Assembly (NCBI RefSeq): GCF_002234595.1
Contig: NZ_NMUL01000039.1
Span: 124,001-188,000 of the forward strand
DNA from: Amycolatopsis vastitatis
GTDB taxonomy: Bacteria > Actinomycetota > Actinomycetes > Mycobacteriales > Pseudonocardiaceae
DNA: 64,000 nt
Reading direction: 5' to 3'
This document shows, piece after piece, positions 16,112-25,155 of this stretch. The notes beneath the pieces are model-generated. The model worked only from the letters and a program-made list of their open reading frames with translations. It did no database searches and was not told the DNA's origin. The position numbers were made by a program, and so were the translations under genes. Within the stretch, counting starts at the first letter, position 1, and each line of letters begins with the position of its first letter.

Positions 16112-17323
16112 TCAGCCCACGGTCACCACCCGCGCCCAAGCAGGGGGCTTGTCCGGCTCGTAGCGAGGCTCGTCCCCTGGCCGCGGCCGGGAGAACAGGC
16201 CCACCACCGTCCGGGCGGGCGGTCTTGCCTCGGGCCACGGGGTATGGCCGTCGGTCAGCGCCACGATCACGTCGGGGCGGGGACTGCTGCGTACCGCTTC
16301 GGCGAAGCCGGTACGCAGGTCCGTGCCGCCGCCACCCACCAAGGGGATTCCCTCGGCGCGGCACAGCTGCTGCGTGACGTGCGCGGCCGCGTCGCACGAC
16401 AGCACCGAGACGAGGTCGCGCCGGCCGCCGACCGCGCGGACGATCGCGGCGATTTCGAGGATCGCGCTCCCCAGCTCGGCGTCGCTCACCGACCCGGAGG
16501 TGTCGACGATCACGAAGACCTGGGGCGGCCGGCGCCGCAGGCTCGGCATGACGACGCCAGGCAGGCCGGCCGCCCGGCGCGAGGGCCTGCCGTACGTGTA
16601 GTCCTCCCCCGCACCGGACATCGCCGAGCGGACCGCCGCCCCCAGCAGTTCCCGCCACGGCTGCGGCGAATGGAACGCCTCCTGCGCCCAGCGCTGCCAG
16701 CCCTTCGGCACGGTCCCGGGGCCGCCGTTGATGCCTTGGGCGACCCGGAACCGGACGGCGTCCCGCTCCTGCGCGGTGAGCCCGTGGGCGCCGTCGGCGC
16801 CCAGATCCCAGTCGCGCGCCAGCCCGTCGGCGCCGCTTCCGCAGTCCAGCCAGGCGAACCCGTCGGTGTACGGCCCGAGCCGGAACCGGCGCAGGTAGTC
16901 CTCCATCAGCTGCCCTTCGGGCAACCTGAGCAGCTCCGGCCGGACCGCGCCCTCGGGCCGGGCCAGCCCGTCGCCGAACACGTCGTCGTTGATTTCGCAG
17001 TCCGCGGCGATGTTCATCCGCAGCCGCTCCCCCGGGCCGGTCAGCTCGTGCTTCGCGGCGTACCGGTCGCTGCGTCCGTGATGGTCGCGCAGCAGGTGGG
17101 AGACCTCGTGCACCCAGACCGCGGCCAGCTCCGCCAACGGCGTGCGCGCCACGAACGCCGGCGAAACGTAACAACGCCAGTGGCGGTCCACGGCCATCGT
17201 CGGCACCCGCCGCGATTCCACCGTGTGCAAGGCGAACAACGCCGTCGCCAGATACGGCCGGTTCCGGACGGCGTGCAGCCGCGCGGCGAAGAGCTTCTCC
17301 TCGTCCAGGGTTCCGGGCGTCAT
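16112..17323 (-). CDS. vWA-like protein with putative metallopeptidase domain (DUF2201 type), module 1
   Basis: This 403-residue protein has two parts. The N-terminal region has a zinc-protease-like HEVSH (residues 72-76) within AAVWVHEVSHLLRDHHGR. The C-terminal vWA-like domain has the metal-site motif VFVIVDTSGSVSDAE (about residues 270-285). Proteins with this layout pair with MoxR-type AAA ATPases; the pair is thought to act on target complexes, as in RavA-ViaA. Its start overlaps the stop of the AAA gene at 17320-17323. It is the third gene of a leftward operon that starts with an unrecognised 420-residue protein. A related copy is at 26985-28370. Confidence 0.85.
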   Translation of the reverse strand: MTPGTLDEEKLFAARLHAVRNRPYLATALFALHTVESRRVPTMAVDRHWRCYVSPAFVARTPLAELAAVWVHEVSHLLRDHHGRSDRYAAKHELTGPGERLRMNIAADCEINDDVFGDGLARPEGAVRPELLRLPEGQLMEDYLRRFRLGPYTDGFAWLDCGSGADGLARDWDLGADGAHGLTAQERDAVRFRVAQGINGGPGTVPKGWQRWAQEAFHSPQPWRELLGAAVRSAMSGAGEDYTYGRPSRRAAGLPGVVMPSLRRRPPQVFVIVDTSGSVSDAELGSAILEIAAIVRAVGGRRDLVSVLSCDAAAHVTQQLCRAEGIPLVGGGGTDLRTGFAEAVRSSPRPDVIVALTDGHTPWPEARPPARTVVGLFSRPRPGDEPRYEPDKPPAWARVVTVG

Positions 17324-18543
17324 CGGTGCTCACCCGCGCCGTCCGCGGCCTGGTCCGCCCGCCGCGACAGCGCCACCGCCCCGGACAGCCGCTCGATCGC
17401 CGCCGGCACCTGCCAGTCGTCGCGGCGCAGCGCGGCGAGCGTGGCCGCCGGCACGACCACCAGGTCCGGGGCGCCGGTTTCCAGCGCCCGCACCAGCAGG
17501 GCCCACGCCGCGTCCCACCGGGCCTGCTCCGGCCGCTTGCGCACCGCCGCGACCACGCCGTCGAGCACCGTTTGACGCAGGTCGCCGCGCTCGGGCAGCA
17601 CCGCCGCCGCCGGGTCCGCGAGCAGCACCTCGGGGTCCGGCAGATCCATCCGGTCCAGACTGGCCAGCAGTTCCAGGCCCGGCCCGTCTCCGACGGCGCC
17701 GCGCACCAGCATGGACAGCACGTCCCGGGAGACGTCCGCCGCGGTCGCGAACGCGATCAGCCGCAGGGTCATCTCCCAGCTGCGTGGTGAGGGCCACGGA
17801 CCGCCGCGCCGGGTCTCGTTCTTCGGCAGCTGGTGGACCAGCCCGGGCCGGGCGGTCAGCAGGCCGCAGACCGCGCGGCGGGCGAACGTCACGGCGTCGG
17901 GCAGCCGCCGCCGGTCGAGCACGGGCAGCGCCGCCTTCGGCCACGTCCCGCCGAGCCCGCGCACGACGACGTCGTGGTCGTAGGTCCACTGCAGGTGCAC
18001 GAACCGGTTGGCCAGCGGCGGGCTCAGCTCCCAGCCGTCGGCCGCGGAGGACCGCGGGTTGGCGGCGGCCACGATCCGGACCCCCGGTGGAAGCCGCAGC
18101 GCACCGACCCGCCGCTCGAGCACGACGCGCAGCAGCGCGGCCTGGACGGCGGGCGGCGCGGTGGACAGCTCGTCCAGGAACAGGAGCCCGCGGCCGGCCC
18201 GGACCAGGCGCACGGCCCAGTCCGGCGGCGCCATCGGCACGCCCCGCTCCGCGGGATCGTCGCCGACCACGGGCAGACCGGAGAAGTCGGACGGCTCGTG
18301 CACGCTGGCGATCACCGTGGTCAGCGGCAGTGAGAGCGCCTGCGCGAGGTGGTTCAGCGCCGCGGTCTTGCCGATACCCGGCTCGCCCCACAGCAGCACC
18401 GGCAGATCGGCGGCCACGGCCAGCGTCAGGGCTTCCAGCTGGGTGTCGGCCCGCGGCTCGGTGGTCGTGTCGTGCAGCAGGGCGAGCAGTTCGGCGGCGA
18501 CGTCCAGCGGCCGGAGCGAAGCCGCTTCCGGCGAAATATCCAT
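17320..18543 (-). CDS. MoxR-type AAA+ ATPase, module 1
   Basis: This 407-residue ATPase has Walker A GEPGIGKT at residues 53-60, Walker B RGLLFLDELST near 115-125, and the downstream VRIVAAANPRSS sensor region of MoxR/dynein-related ATPases. It probably remodels protein complexes together with the vWA partner, whose gene overlaps by four bases. Upstream lies the unrecognised 18602-19864 gene, 58 bases away. The middle position between the unknown gene and the vWA gene matches MoxR-vWA three-gene systems. Confidence 0.88.
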   Translation of the reverse strand: MDISPEAASLRPLDVAAELLALLHDTTTEPRADTQLEALTLAVAADLPVLLWGEPGIGKTAALNHLAQALSLPLTTVIASVHEPSDFSGLPVVGDDPAERGVPMAPPDWAVRLVRAGRGLLFLDELSTAPPAVQAALLRVVLERRVGALRLPPGVRIVAAANPRSSAADGWELSPPLANRFVHLQWTYDHDVVVRGLGGTWPKAALPVLDRRRLPDAVTFARRAVCGLLTARPGLVHQLPKNETRRGGPWPSPRSWEMTLRLIAFATAADVSRDVLSMLVRGAVGDGPGLELLASLDRMDLPDPEVLLADPAAAVLPERGDLRQTVLDGVVAAVRKRPEQARWDAAWALLVRALETGAPDLVVVPAATLAALRRDDWQVPAAIERLSGAVALSRRADQAADGAGEHR

Positions 18544-18601
18544 GGCAGTAGACAGTTTTGATCACCTTTTGTCGAATCGGGGGCCGGGTAGTGGCCGGAA
18601 G

Positions 18602-19864
18602 TCAGCGCGAGGTCGCGTGGCGCGGGCGGGAAGCGCGCCGACGGGTGTCCCTTGTGGACGGAGGTGGTCCGTACCCGGCCAGCCCGGCCCGGTACAGCCC
18701 GTGGGTCACCTGGCGGCGCACCGCCGTCTCCAGCTCGTCGCGCAGGGCGCCGTTTCGCAGGTGCGCGCCCGGCCCGAGCAGGCTTTCGACGACGGCGAGG
18801 GCGCCGTCGGTGTCGCCGTGGTCCAGCCGGGCCCGGACGTCCACCAGGCTTTCCGGATGCCGGTGTGCCTGGTCGATCGCGCGCAGGCACGGCAGCCGGG
18901 TGCCGCCCAAGGCGCCCAGCAGCTCCTCGCGGCGGATCTCGCCGGGGTCGTGGTCCAGCGGGACGAGCACGCCGTTCACCACGCCGATCCGGTGCGTGGC
19001 ACCACAGCACTCGACGAGGCGGGAATCCGTTGAGCCGCCGGGACTTCGCGCCGCGCGGGCCGGCCGGTCGCCGGGCCGGAGTGCCGACGCGACGAGCGGG
19101 TGCAGCCGATCGACGTCGATCGACCCGGCCCGGAGCAGCTCCAGATCGGGCAGGACCCAGGTCGCGGCGTCGGGCAGGACCGGCACCACCCGGCCGCCGG
19201 GTGCTTCATCCGGCGGCCCCAGGTTCAGCATCAGCCGGTGCCGGTTGCTGAGCCGCACGGCGACGACGTCGCCATGTCCCTCCGCGCGCAGCAACAGCGC
19301 CGCCTCGGCCAACCACCGGTCGACGGCGTACAGCCCATGCCGGTCCCGCAGCTCACTTGCCCTGCGGACGTCCCACAGGTGGCGGTGCAGATCGAGGCGA
19401 TACCGGCGGTCCGGGCGAGGATGCGGGTGAAGACCCGCCCCGGGCCGGGACGGCATCCACAGCGCCAGGCTGATCCGCTGACCGGCGTCCGCCCACGCCG
19501 GCGGCGTCCGGGCGACGAGATGGATCGGGGCGCCGCCGGCCGGACCGTACCGGGCCAGGGACACCGTGAGCCCCGGACGCAACAGACCGTCCGGGCCGAT
19601 CCTCGGAAAATGCCAGCGAAGCAGGTCCGGGGCCAGGTGCCGCAGATCGGCGCGGATCCGCGTCGTCAGCTCATGGCCGTGGGCTCGCCGCACGGCCCGC
19701 AGGTTCAGATCGACGTCGACCCGGGCGGCGGCGCAGGCCCCGGCCCAGTCGCCCACCGTCCGGCGGGCCGTGGCGGACTCGATCATCGACGGCGGCACGG
19801 CGAATTCGCGCACGCGCGCCCAGAAAAGCAGGCGGGGGTTCTCGTTCGCGGTCAAGGGGTGCAT
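18602..19864 (-). CDS. Unrecognised third component of MoxR-vWA module 1
   Basis: I do not recognise this 420-residue protein. It has no signal peptide or membrane segment, is rich in Arg and His (RLDLHRHLWDVRRASELRDR), and ends in a basic tail (STRDTRRRASRPRHATSR). A central part has alternating strands (YRLDLHRHLW, GDVVAVRLSNRHRLMLNLG). It is the first gene of the operon, so it may supply the adaptor or target for the ATPase/vWA pair, in the manner of the VMAP-type partners reported bioinformatically in ternary MoxR-vWA conflict systems. That comparison is inference. ATG 19864 with AAAGGTGA six bases upstream was preferred to GTG 19870. Confidence 0.7.
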   Translation of the reverse strand: MHPLTANENPRLLFWARVREFAVPPSMIESATARRTVGDWAGACAAARVDVDLNLRAVRRAHGHELTTRIRADLRHLAPDLLRWHFPRIGPDGLLRPGLTVSLARYGPAGGAPIHLVARTPPAWADAGQRISLALWMPSRPGAGLHPHPRPDRRYRLDLHRHLWDVRRASELRDRHGLYAVDRWLAEAALLLRAEGHGDVVAVRLSNRHRLMLNLGPPDEAPGGRVVPVLPDAATWVLPDLELLRAGSIDVDRLHPLVASALRPGDRPARAARSPGGSTDSRLVECCGATHRIGVVNGVLVPLDHDPGEIRREELLGALGGTRLPCLRAIDQAHRHPESLVDVRARLDHGDTDGALAVVESLLGPGAHLRNGALRDELETAVRRQVTHGLYRAGLAGYGPPPSTRDTRRRASRPRHATSR

Positions 19865-19969
19865 CAGCACTCACCTTTGGCGAACGGAACCCCCGATCTG
19901 TTCGAGTAGGTAGTCATCGCAGCAAGCGTAGCAGGGTGCGGACGACGACGATCTCCGGTTTTCGCCGCG

Positions 19970-21118
19970 TCAGCGGAGGGTCCAGTACACCGCGTGGTCC
20001 TTCCCGGCGGCAGTGGTCGCGGTTCCGACGACGCGGCCGCTGTCGGTGATCCGGTAGGCCTGGCTGCGGTTGCCGCCCGGCAGACCGCCGAGCTGCGTGC
20101 GTGCCCCGTTGCGGTACCAGACGGTCGCGCTGCTCTGGAGGCTGCCCACCGCGGTGCCTTCTCCGTCGACTGCTTCGACGTCGACGTAATGGCCGTCGTC
20201 GGGCAGGACGGTGAGGTGACCGTCCGGGTCCCAGAGCACCGCCGACGGCGAAGGGGGGTTGAGGTACCCGAAGCCGACCACGTAGCCGGTGGAACCGATC
20301 CCGTAGACCCAGACCGAGTGGGGGCTGGACCAGTCCAGCCGGTGGATCGTGCCGTCCCGGTCCCAGGTCGCCGGGACCGGGGGGCCGCTGCTGGTCTCGT
20401 TCATCGTCCCGGCGGCGACACCGTGTTCGTTGACGATGTGGGCCCCGCTGCCGTAGCTCTGGGGCGCCAGCTCGGTGATCGGGCCGCCGTCCACCCACCG
20501 CACGGCGTGCTGCGTCCCGGCGCGGTTGGCGACGCCCACGATGATGCGGCCGTCGGCGGAGATGTCTTCGGCCATGCCCCAGTTATCGCCGGGAAGCACG
20601 CCCAGGTCGGTGACCTGGCCGTCCGGGTCCCAGCGGAAGCCGTGGTACTCGTTCGACGGCGTCAGCCAGTTCCCGACCACGACGTCGGTGTCGCTGATCG
20701 CGAACGCGGTGGCGTTGTGGTAGCCGGGCGGGACCTGCAGCGTGGTCGCCTCGCCCTGGGCGTCCCAGCGGGCCGGCACGGCGGCGGTCGCGCTCAGCAC
20801 GTAGCCGGCGGAAACCCCGTTCTCGTTGATGTCACGCGCCTGCCCGGCGCTGCCGCCCGGCGTCGGCAGGGCCGTGATCCGGCCGTCGGCGTCCCAGCGA
20901 ACCGGAAGGTCGCGCCGCGGATCGCGGCCCAGCGACGAGACCCCGGCCATCTCGCCAGCGTCGTTGACCGCCAGGACCATGCTGCTGTCGTCGCCGGGCA
21001 ACGTTCCGAGGTCCACCGGACCGGACGGGGTTGCCTGCGCGGTTCCCGTCAGCGCACCGGAGAACACGGCGACCGACGCCACCAGCGAGCACGCGGATCT
21101 TCGGCAATTCCTCAGCAC
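19970..21118 (-). CDS. Secreted HAF-repeat (extracellular repeat) protein
   Basis: This 382-residue protein begins with a signal peptide (VLRNCRRSACSLVAS then hydrophobic VAVFSGALTG, cleavage likely after AQA). The mature part is made of about seven beta-propeller-like repeats with the HAF-type pattern (VDLGTLPGDDSSMVLAVNDA; TDLGVLPGDNWGMAEDISA; TQLGGLPGGNRSQAYRITD). These repeats form extracellular propellers of unknown function. GTG 21118 has a long purine RBS (GGGGGAGGGGAG). It lies downstream of the S1 protease but behind a strong terminator, so it has its own promoter. Confidence 0.82.
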   Translation of the reverse strand: MLRNCRRSACSLVASVAVFSGALTGTAQATPSGPVDLGTLPGDDSSMVLAVNDAGEMAGVSSLGRDPRRDLPVRWDADGRITALPTPGGSAGQARDINENGVSAGYVLSATAAVPARWDAQGEATTLQVPPGYHNATAFAISDTDVVVGNWLTPSNEYHGFRWDPDGQVTDLGVLPGDNWGMAEDISADGRIIVGVANRAGTQHAVRWVDGGPITELAPQSYGSGAHIVNEHGVAAGTMNETSSGPPVPATWDRDGTIHRLDWSSPHSVWVYGIGSTGYVVGFGYLNPPSPSAVLWDPDGHLTVLPDDGHYVDVEAVDGEGTAVGSLQSSATVWYRNGARTQLGGLPGGNRSQAYRITDSGRVVGTATTAAGKDHAVYWTLR

Positions 21119-21240
21119 GACGACTCCCCTCCCCCGGCCGGCATCGTCCGACGCACAGCCACCCTTGCCCGCGGACAGTAGTACAAGACCTTCCCGGATT
21201 ACCCTTGCGGCGACGGCATTCCACACGAATAGCCGACGAA

Positions 21241-21275
21241 CGGGCGCTCACGCCGGACATCGGCGTGAGCGCCCG
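21241..21275. terminator. Strong hairpin terminator after the S1 protease gene
   Basis: CGGGCGCTCACGCCG (21241-21255) and its exact complement (21261-21275) form a 15-base stem with a 5-base loop. It begins seven bases past the protease stop in the direction of transcription. There is no U-run, as is common in actinobacteria. It separates the protease from the HAF-repeat gene. Confidence 0.8.
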
Positions 21276-21281
21276 GAGTGC

Positions 21282-22478
21282 TTACGCCGGCGGATCGAGA
21301 GCGCCGTTGACACTCATCAGTTTCAGCTGGTACGCACGGAGGATCGGGTTGAGCGGCTGGAAGAAGGTCGTGCCGCCGAACGTGCAGTTGCCGCTTCCGC
21401 CGGAGGTGACACCTTGCGCCTGCCCGCCGGACATGTACGGACCACCCGAGTCACCCGGTTCGGCACAGGCGCTCGTCCTGGTCAGCCCGACCACCGTGCC
21501 TTCCAGGTAGTTGACGGTCTCGTTCTTGGCCTGGATCGTGCCGCAGCGCCAGCCGCTGGTGAAGCCGGACCGGCAGATCGACGCCCCGACCGGCGCTTCC
21601 TGCAGGCCCTCGACCCGGACGCCGTCGTCGCTTTGGTAGTTGTAGACCGCGGGCATCCCGAACGGGCCGTAGTCGAAGTCGTAGTTGTCGTGGCTGACCC
21701 AGGCGTAGTCGTTGCCGGGGAACACCGATCCGCGGAAGGTCCCGGTGGCGCCGTAGCCCATGGTGGCCGCGTCGCCGGTCCGGCCGCAGTGGCCCGCCGT
21801 GATCCAGCCGTTGAGGTGCTGGACGTAGTTCCCGACGGTGAACCCGAGCGAACAGTAGCCCTCCGGAACCGTGAACCGGTCCCCGCCGTAGATGCCGAGC
21901 GGCGCCCGCTCGACCGTCCTCGGGGTGTCGGCCGAGACGCTGACCCGCACCACGCCCGGGTCGGCACCGCCGGCCTTGACGAATTCGCCGGCGGCCGCGA
22001 CGGCATCCGGATGAGCCCGGACCACGACGGTGTTCGTGACCGTGTCGACGTACCAGCCGGACACCGCGCCGGACGGCGGCCGCGGCGCTTTGTCCAATGT
22101 GGACTTGATCGTGGCGAGGTCGCGCTCGCTGTGCTTGACGACCTTCGGTTCGGCGCCGGCGGCCCGCACCCGGTCCGCCAAGGCCGGATCGGTGACGGCC
22201 ACGACGAGGGTGGCCGCGCCCGCGGTGAGCCAGGCGCCACCGAACCGGGTGCCCAGCGCCGCACGGAGATCGCGTTCGGTGCGTCCGGCCGCCAGCTCCC
22301 TGTCCACCAATGCTTTCGCCTGGGCGGAACCGAGGTGCAGGTCGCGCTCCATCGCCGCGATCATGGACGGATCGGCGGAGCCGGTTACCTCGTCCGCCTG
22401 CGCCGGTACGCCGACACCGGCCAGGGCGAGCCAGACGATTCCGGTTGCGGCGAGGACAGTGTTTCGCCGTCGAGCCAT
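21282..22478 (-). CDS. Secreted S1-family serine protease (streptogrisin/alpha-lytic type) with propeptide
   Basis: This 398-residue pre-pro-protease has a signal peptide at the start (MARRRNTVLAATGIVWLALA, cleavage near AQA). A pro-region to about residue 200 resembles the alpha-lytic propeptide (RELAAGRTERDLRAALGTRF; VSGWYVDTVTNTVVV). The catalytic domain follows, with WITAGHCG (His), FPGNDYAWV (Asp) and CAEPGDSGGPYMSG (Ser). Six Cys are placed for disulfides. It should be exported, fold with its propeptide, and degrade extracellular protein. ATG 22478 has GGAGGG upstream. Confidence 0.92.
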   Translation of the reverse strand: MARRRNTVLAATGIVWLALAGVGVPAQADEVTGSADPSMIAAMERDLHLGSAQAKALVDRELAAGRTERDLRAALGTRFGGAWLTAGAATLVVAVTDPALADRVRAAGAEPKVVKHSERDLATIKSTLDKAPRPPSGAVSGWYVDTVTNTVVVRAHPDAVAAAGEFVKAGGADPGVVRVSVSADTPRTVERAPLGIYGGDRFTVPEGYCSLGFTVGNYVQHLNGWITAGHCGRTGDAATMGYGATGTFRGSVFPGNDYAWVSHDNYDFDYGPFGMPAVYNYQSDDGVRVEGLQEAPVGASICRSGFTSGWRCGTIQAKNETVNYLEGTVVGLTRTSACAEPGDSGGPYMSGGQAQGVTSGGSGNCTFGGTTFFQPLNPILRAYQLKLMSVNGALDPPA

Positions 22479-22608
22479 GGTGGAACTCCCTCCGTTTCGA
22501 CAGCAAGACTGCGAGTGTCGAGCGCGGAGAGACGTGCGGGCTATGTCGTTTCGCGAGAACCGGAAGCCGGTCGCACACCGGGATTTGTCACAGTGCGCAA
22601 TCCGGTCG

Positions 22609-23457
22609 CTACTGCCGCGCGAGCGCCCACGGCATGAGTTTCCCGGCGAGCGCCCGGCTGAACGGACGCACCAGTTCCTGCAGTTCGGCACAGGCGGACT
22701 CGCCGATGTGAGCGTAGGGGGTGACGCTGTTCTCGTCGGTCGCCTTTTCGATTTCGGCCCGGCGGGCCGCGCCGGTGGCGGTGAACGTCAGTGCGGCGTC
22801 GCCGGTGAGCCAGTCCCGCTCGCGGAGGCCGGCGACGGCCCCGGTCCAGTCGTCCTCGGACCAGGCCCGGGAAGTGCGCAGGGTCTCGGCGGGGACGGCC
22901 CCGGAGGCGGCGTGGGTGACGAGGGCTTCGATGCCGCTCAGGCCGGCCGTCAGCAGGGCGGCGACGTGGGCGTCGCCCCGGTACTCCCGGAGCAGGGTCT
23001 GCGCGTGCCACAGGACCAGGTGCGGCTCGGTGGGCCACGGCAGGGCCGCGTGGGCGGCGAACAGGGGGCGGCCGGTGACGTCGCCGGCGATCGTCTCCGC
23101 GGCCGCACGGAGGAGAGTGGCGGCCCGGCTCATCTCGGGTGAGGTGATCGCGTCGCCCAGGATGCCGCGCAGGGCCTGGTCGGCCGCGGCGTGGCGGGCG
23201 GCGAGGACGGCGGCCGGGTCGGTCGTGGACCAGGCGGCGGTGATCGACTCCCCGACGAGGACCGGGTTGAAGTTGTAGAAGGTCGCGACCACGACCGGCG
23301 CCGGGACCACGCCGAGCGCCGCCGACCTCGACGCGAAGTAGCCGGCGCGGCCGGTGAGACCGAGTTCCTTGTACGCGGCGGCGGCTTCCGGGGCGAAGTA
23401 GATCATGCCGTGGTAGGGCTCGATGAGTCGCCAGGTCCGGCGCGCCGCTTCGATCAC
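22609..23457 (-). CDS. SCO6745-family (SalK-like) protein
   Basis: This 282-residue, mostly helical protein opens ARRTWRLIEPYHGMIYFAPE and contains LGVVPAPVVVATFYNFNP, features I associate with the actinobacterial SCO6745/SalK family. The family has no firm biochemical role. Just upstream of its start is a palindrome, CATACC…GGTATG (23466-23485), of TetR operator type, so a TetR protein probably controls it; none is adjacent. Confidence 0.8.
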   Translation of the reverse strand: MIEAARRTWRLIEPYHGMIYFAPEAAAAYKELGLTGRAGYFASRSAALGVVPAPVVVATFYNFNPVLVGESITAAWSTTDPAAVLAARHAAADQALRGILGDAITSPEMSRAATLLRAAAETIAGDVTGRPLFAAHAALPWPTEPHLVLWHAQTLLREYRGDAHVAALLTAGLSGIEALVTHAASGAVPAETLRTSRAWSEDDWTGAVAGLRERDWLTGDAALTFTATGAARRAEIEKATDENSVTPYAHIGESACAELQELVRPFSRALAGKLMPWALARQ

Positions 23458-23465
23458 CGGGTCAA

Positions 23466-23485
23466 CATACCATCCGGTCGGTATG
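23466..23485. promoter_or_regulatory. TetR-type operator upstream of the SCO6745-family gene
   Basis: CATACC at 23466-23471 and GGTATG at 23480-23485 form a 20-base inverted repeat with centre ATCCGGTC. This matches the common TetR consensus built from ATACC/GGTAT half-sites around CCGG. It starts nine bases before the ATG of the downstream gene on the minus strand. Confidence 0.65.
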
Positions 23486-23493
23486 AACAGCGG

Positions 23494-24729
23494 CTACCGC
23501 AATCGGTTGCGACGACGGGTCAGGGAAGCGATCTCGGCGGTGTTGCCGGCCAGGTCGATGGCCTTGTCGTACGCCGCCCGCGAGTCCTGGCTCCGGCCCA
23601 GCCGGCGCAACAGATCGGCCCGCGTGGCGTGGTAGGCGTGATAACCGGCCAGCCTGTCCTCGAGCCGGTCGACGGTCGCCAGTGCCACGTCCGGGCCGTC
23701 GAGCTCGGCGACCGCGATGGCCCGGTTGAGGGCGACCACCGGCGAGGAGTCGACGCGGAGAAGCTGGTCGTAGAGCGCGAGGACCTGCGACCAGTCGGTG
23801 TCGCGCGCGTCGCGGGCGGAGGTGTGCACCGCGTTGATCGCCGCGAGGATCTGGTAGCGGCCCGGAGCCGCGCCGGCGGCGGCAGCGGCCAGGCGTTCAC
23901 GCACCAGCCGGTGCCCCTCGGCGATCAGCGCCGCGTCCCAGGCTCCGCGGTCCTGCTCGTCGAGGGCGACCAGTTCCCCGCCGGCCGAGACGCGCGCGGG
24001 GCGGCGGGCCTCGATGAGCAGCATCAGCGCCAGCAGGCCGGCCACCTCACCGTCGTCCGGCAGGAGCGCCCGGATCAGGCGGGTGAGCCGGATCGCCTCG
24101 GCGGTGAGGTCGTGCCGCACCGGGTCGGTGTCCGGACCGGTCGCCAGGTAGCCCTCGTTGAACACGAGGAACAGCGCGGTGAGCACGCTGGAGACGCGGG
24201 CCGGGAGATCCTCGGCGGACGGCACGCGGTAGGGGATGCGGGCCGCTTTGATCTTGGCCTTCGCGCGGGTGATCCGCTGCCCCATCGTCGTTTCGGCCAC
24301 CAGGAACCCGCGGGCGATCTCGGGCACGGTCAGGCCGCCGACCATGCGCAGCGTCAGCGCCACGCGTGCGTCCACCGCCAGCGCCGGGTGACAGCAGGTG
24401 AAGATCAGCCGGAGCCGGTCGTCGTCAATGGCGCCGAGCGGCTCGGGCGGGTCGTCGCCGGACACCAGCAGAGCGTCCTTCTGCTTGTCGTCGCGCTTGC
24501 TCTCGCGCCGGATCCGGTCGATGGCCTTGCGGTTGGCGGTGGTGGTCAGCCACGCGCCGGGGTTGGGCGGCACGCCGTCGGCCGGCCACCGCTCGACGGC
24601 GGTCGCGAACGCCTCGGCCGCCGCTTCCTCGGCGATGTCGAGGTCACCGAAGCGCCTGGTCAGGGCGGCCACCACCCGCGCCCACTCGTCGCGGTGGGCC
24701 CGGCTCACCGCCTCGTCGACGTCGCTCAC
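23494..24729 (-). CDS. ECF-type RNA polymerase sigma factor with long C-terminal extension (ECF41/DUF6596-like, YCII-coupled)
   Basis: This 411-residue sigma factor has region 2 near the N-terminus (RRFGDLDIAEEAAAEAFATA, then PNPGAWLTTTANRKAIDRIR) and region 4 around 120-170 (LRMVGGLTVPEIARGFLVAE, TMGQRITRAKAKI). The C-terminal extension is helical repeat-like (ILAAINAVHTSARDARDTDW; VALNRAIAVAELDG) and probably senses or regulates. Its GTG start overlaps the stop of the YCII gene, a pairing seen widely with this sigma-factor group. Target genes are unknown. Confidence 0.9.
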   Translation of the reverse strand: MSDVDEAVSRAHRDEWARVVAALTRRFGDLDIAEEAAAEAFATAVERWPADGVPPNPGAWLTTTANRKAIDRIRRESKRDDKQKDALLVSGDDPPEPLGAIDDDRLRLIFTCCHPALAVDARVALTLRMVGGLTVPEIARGFLVAETTMGQRITRAKAKIKAARIPYRVPSAEDLPARVSSVLTALFLVFNEGYLATGPDTDPVRHDLTAEAIRLTRLIRALLPDDGEVAGLLALMLLIEARRPARVSAGGELVALDEQDRGAWDAALIAEGHRLVRERLAAAAAGAAPGRYQILAAINAVHTSARDARDTDWSQVLALYDQLLRVDSSPVVALNRAIAVAELDGPDVALATVDRLEDRLAGYHAYHATRADLLRRLGRSQDSRAAYDKAIDLAGNTAEIASLTRRRNRLR

Positions 24730-25049
24730 CGGAACGGCCGCACCTCGATCTTCCGATCGCAGGCCTTCGACGCCTCGGCGGCGAGCTTCAGCACCACGTC
24801 CAGATCCGGGGCCTCCCACACCCAGAAGCCGGCGAGGTACTCCTTCGACTCCACGAACGGCCCGTCGCTGATCACCGCCTGCTCGCCCCGGTTGTCGACG
24901 ACCGTGGCCGCGTCGGTGTCGGCGAGCCCGCCCGCGAAGACCCAGTAGCCCTCGGCGATCAGCCGTTCGTTGAACTCGCTGATCGCCGGCTGCCGGTCCG
25001 TGCTGCCGGGAGTGCTCTTGTCGTCGATCACGGAAACCAGGTACTGCAT
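24726..25049 (-). CDS. YCII-related protein paired with sigma factor
   Basis: This 107-residue YCII/DGPF-domain protein has the strand MQYLVSVIDDKS, the mid-section GGLADTDAATVVDNRGEQAV, and the signature SDGPFVESKEYLAGFWVWEA. It is translationally coupled to the following sigma-factor gene (four-base overlap at 24726-24729). YCII proteins next to this sigma group are thought to modulate it, but the chemistry is unknown. ATG 25049 follows GGGAGCTTCGG. Confidence 0.9.
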   Translation of the reverse strand: MQYLVSVIDDKSTPGSTDRQPAISEFNERLIAEGYWVFAGGLADTDAATVVDNRGEQAVISDGPFVESKEYLAGFWVWEAPDLDVVLKLAAEASKACDRKIEVRPFR

Positions 25050-25155
25050 CCGAAGCTCCCTCTCTGGCCGGCCGTCATGATCGCGGTTCGCCCGCCTCGG
25101 CGCCACCCCTCCATCCTGCTTGCCGCCGGCTCACGCCGGCACTACTGTTCCGCCC

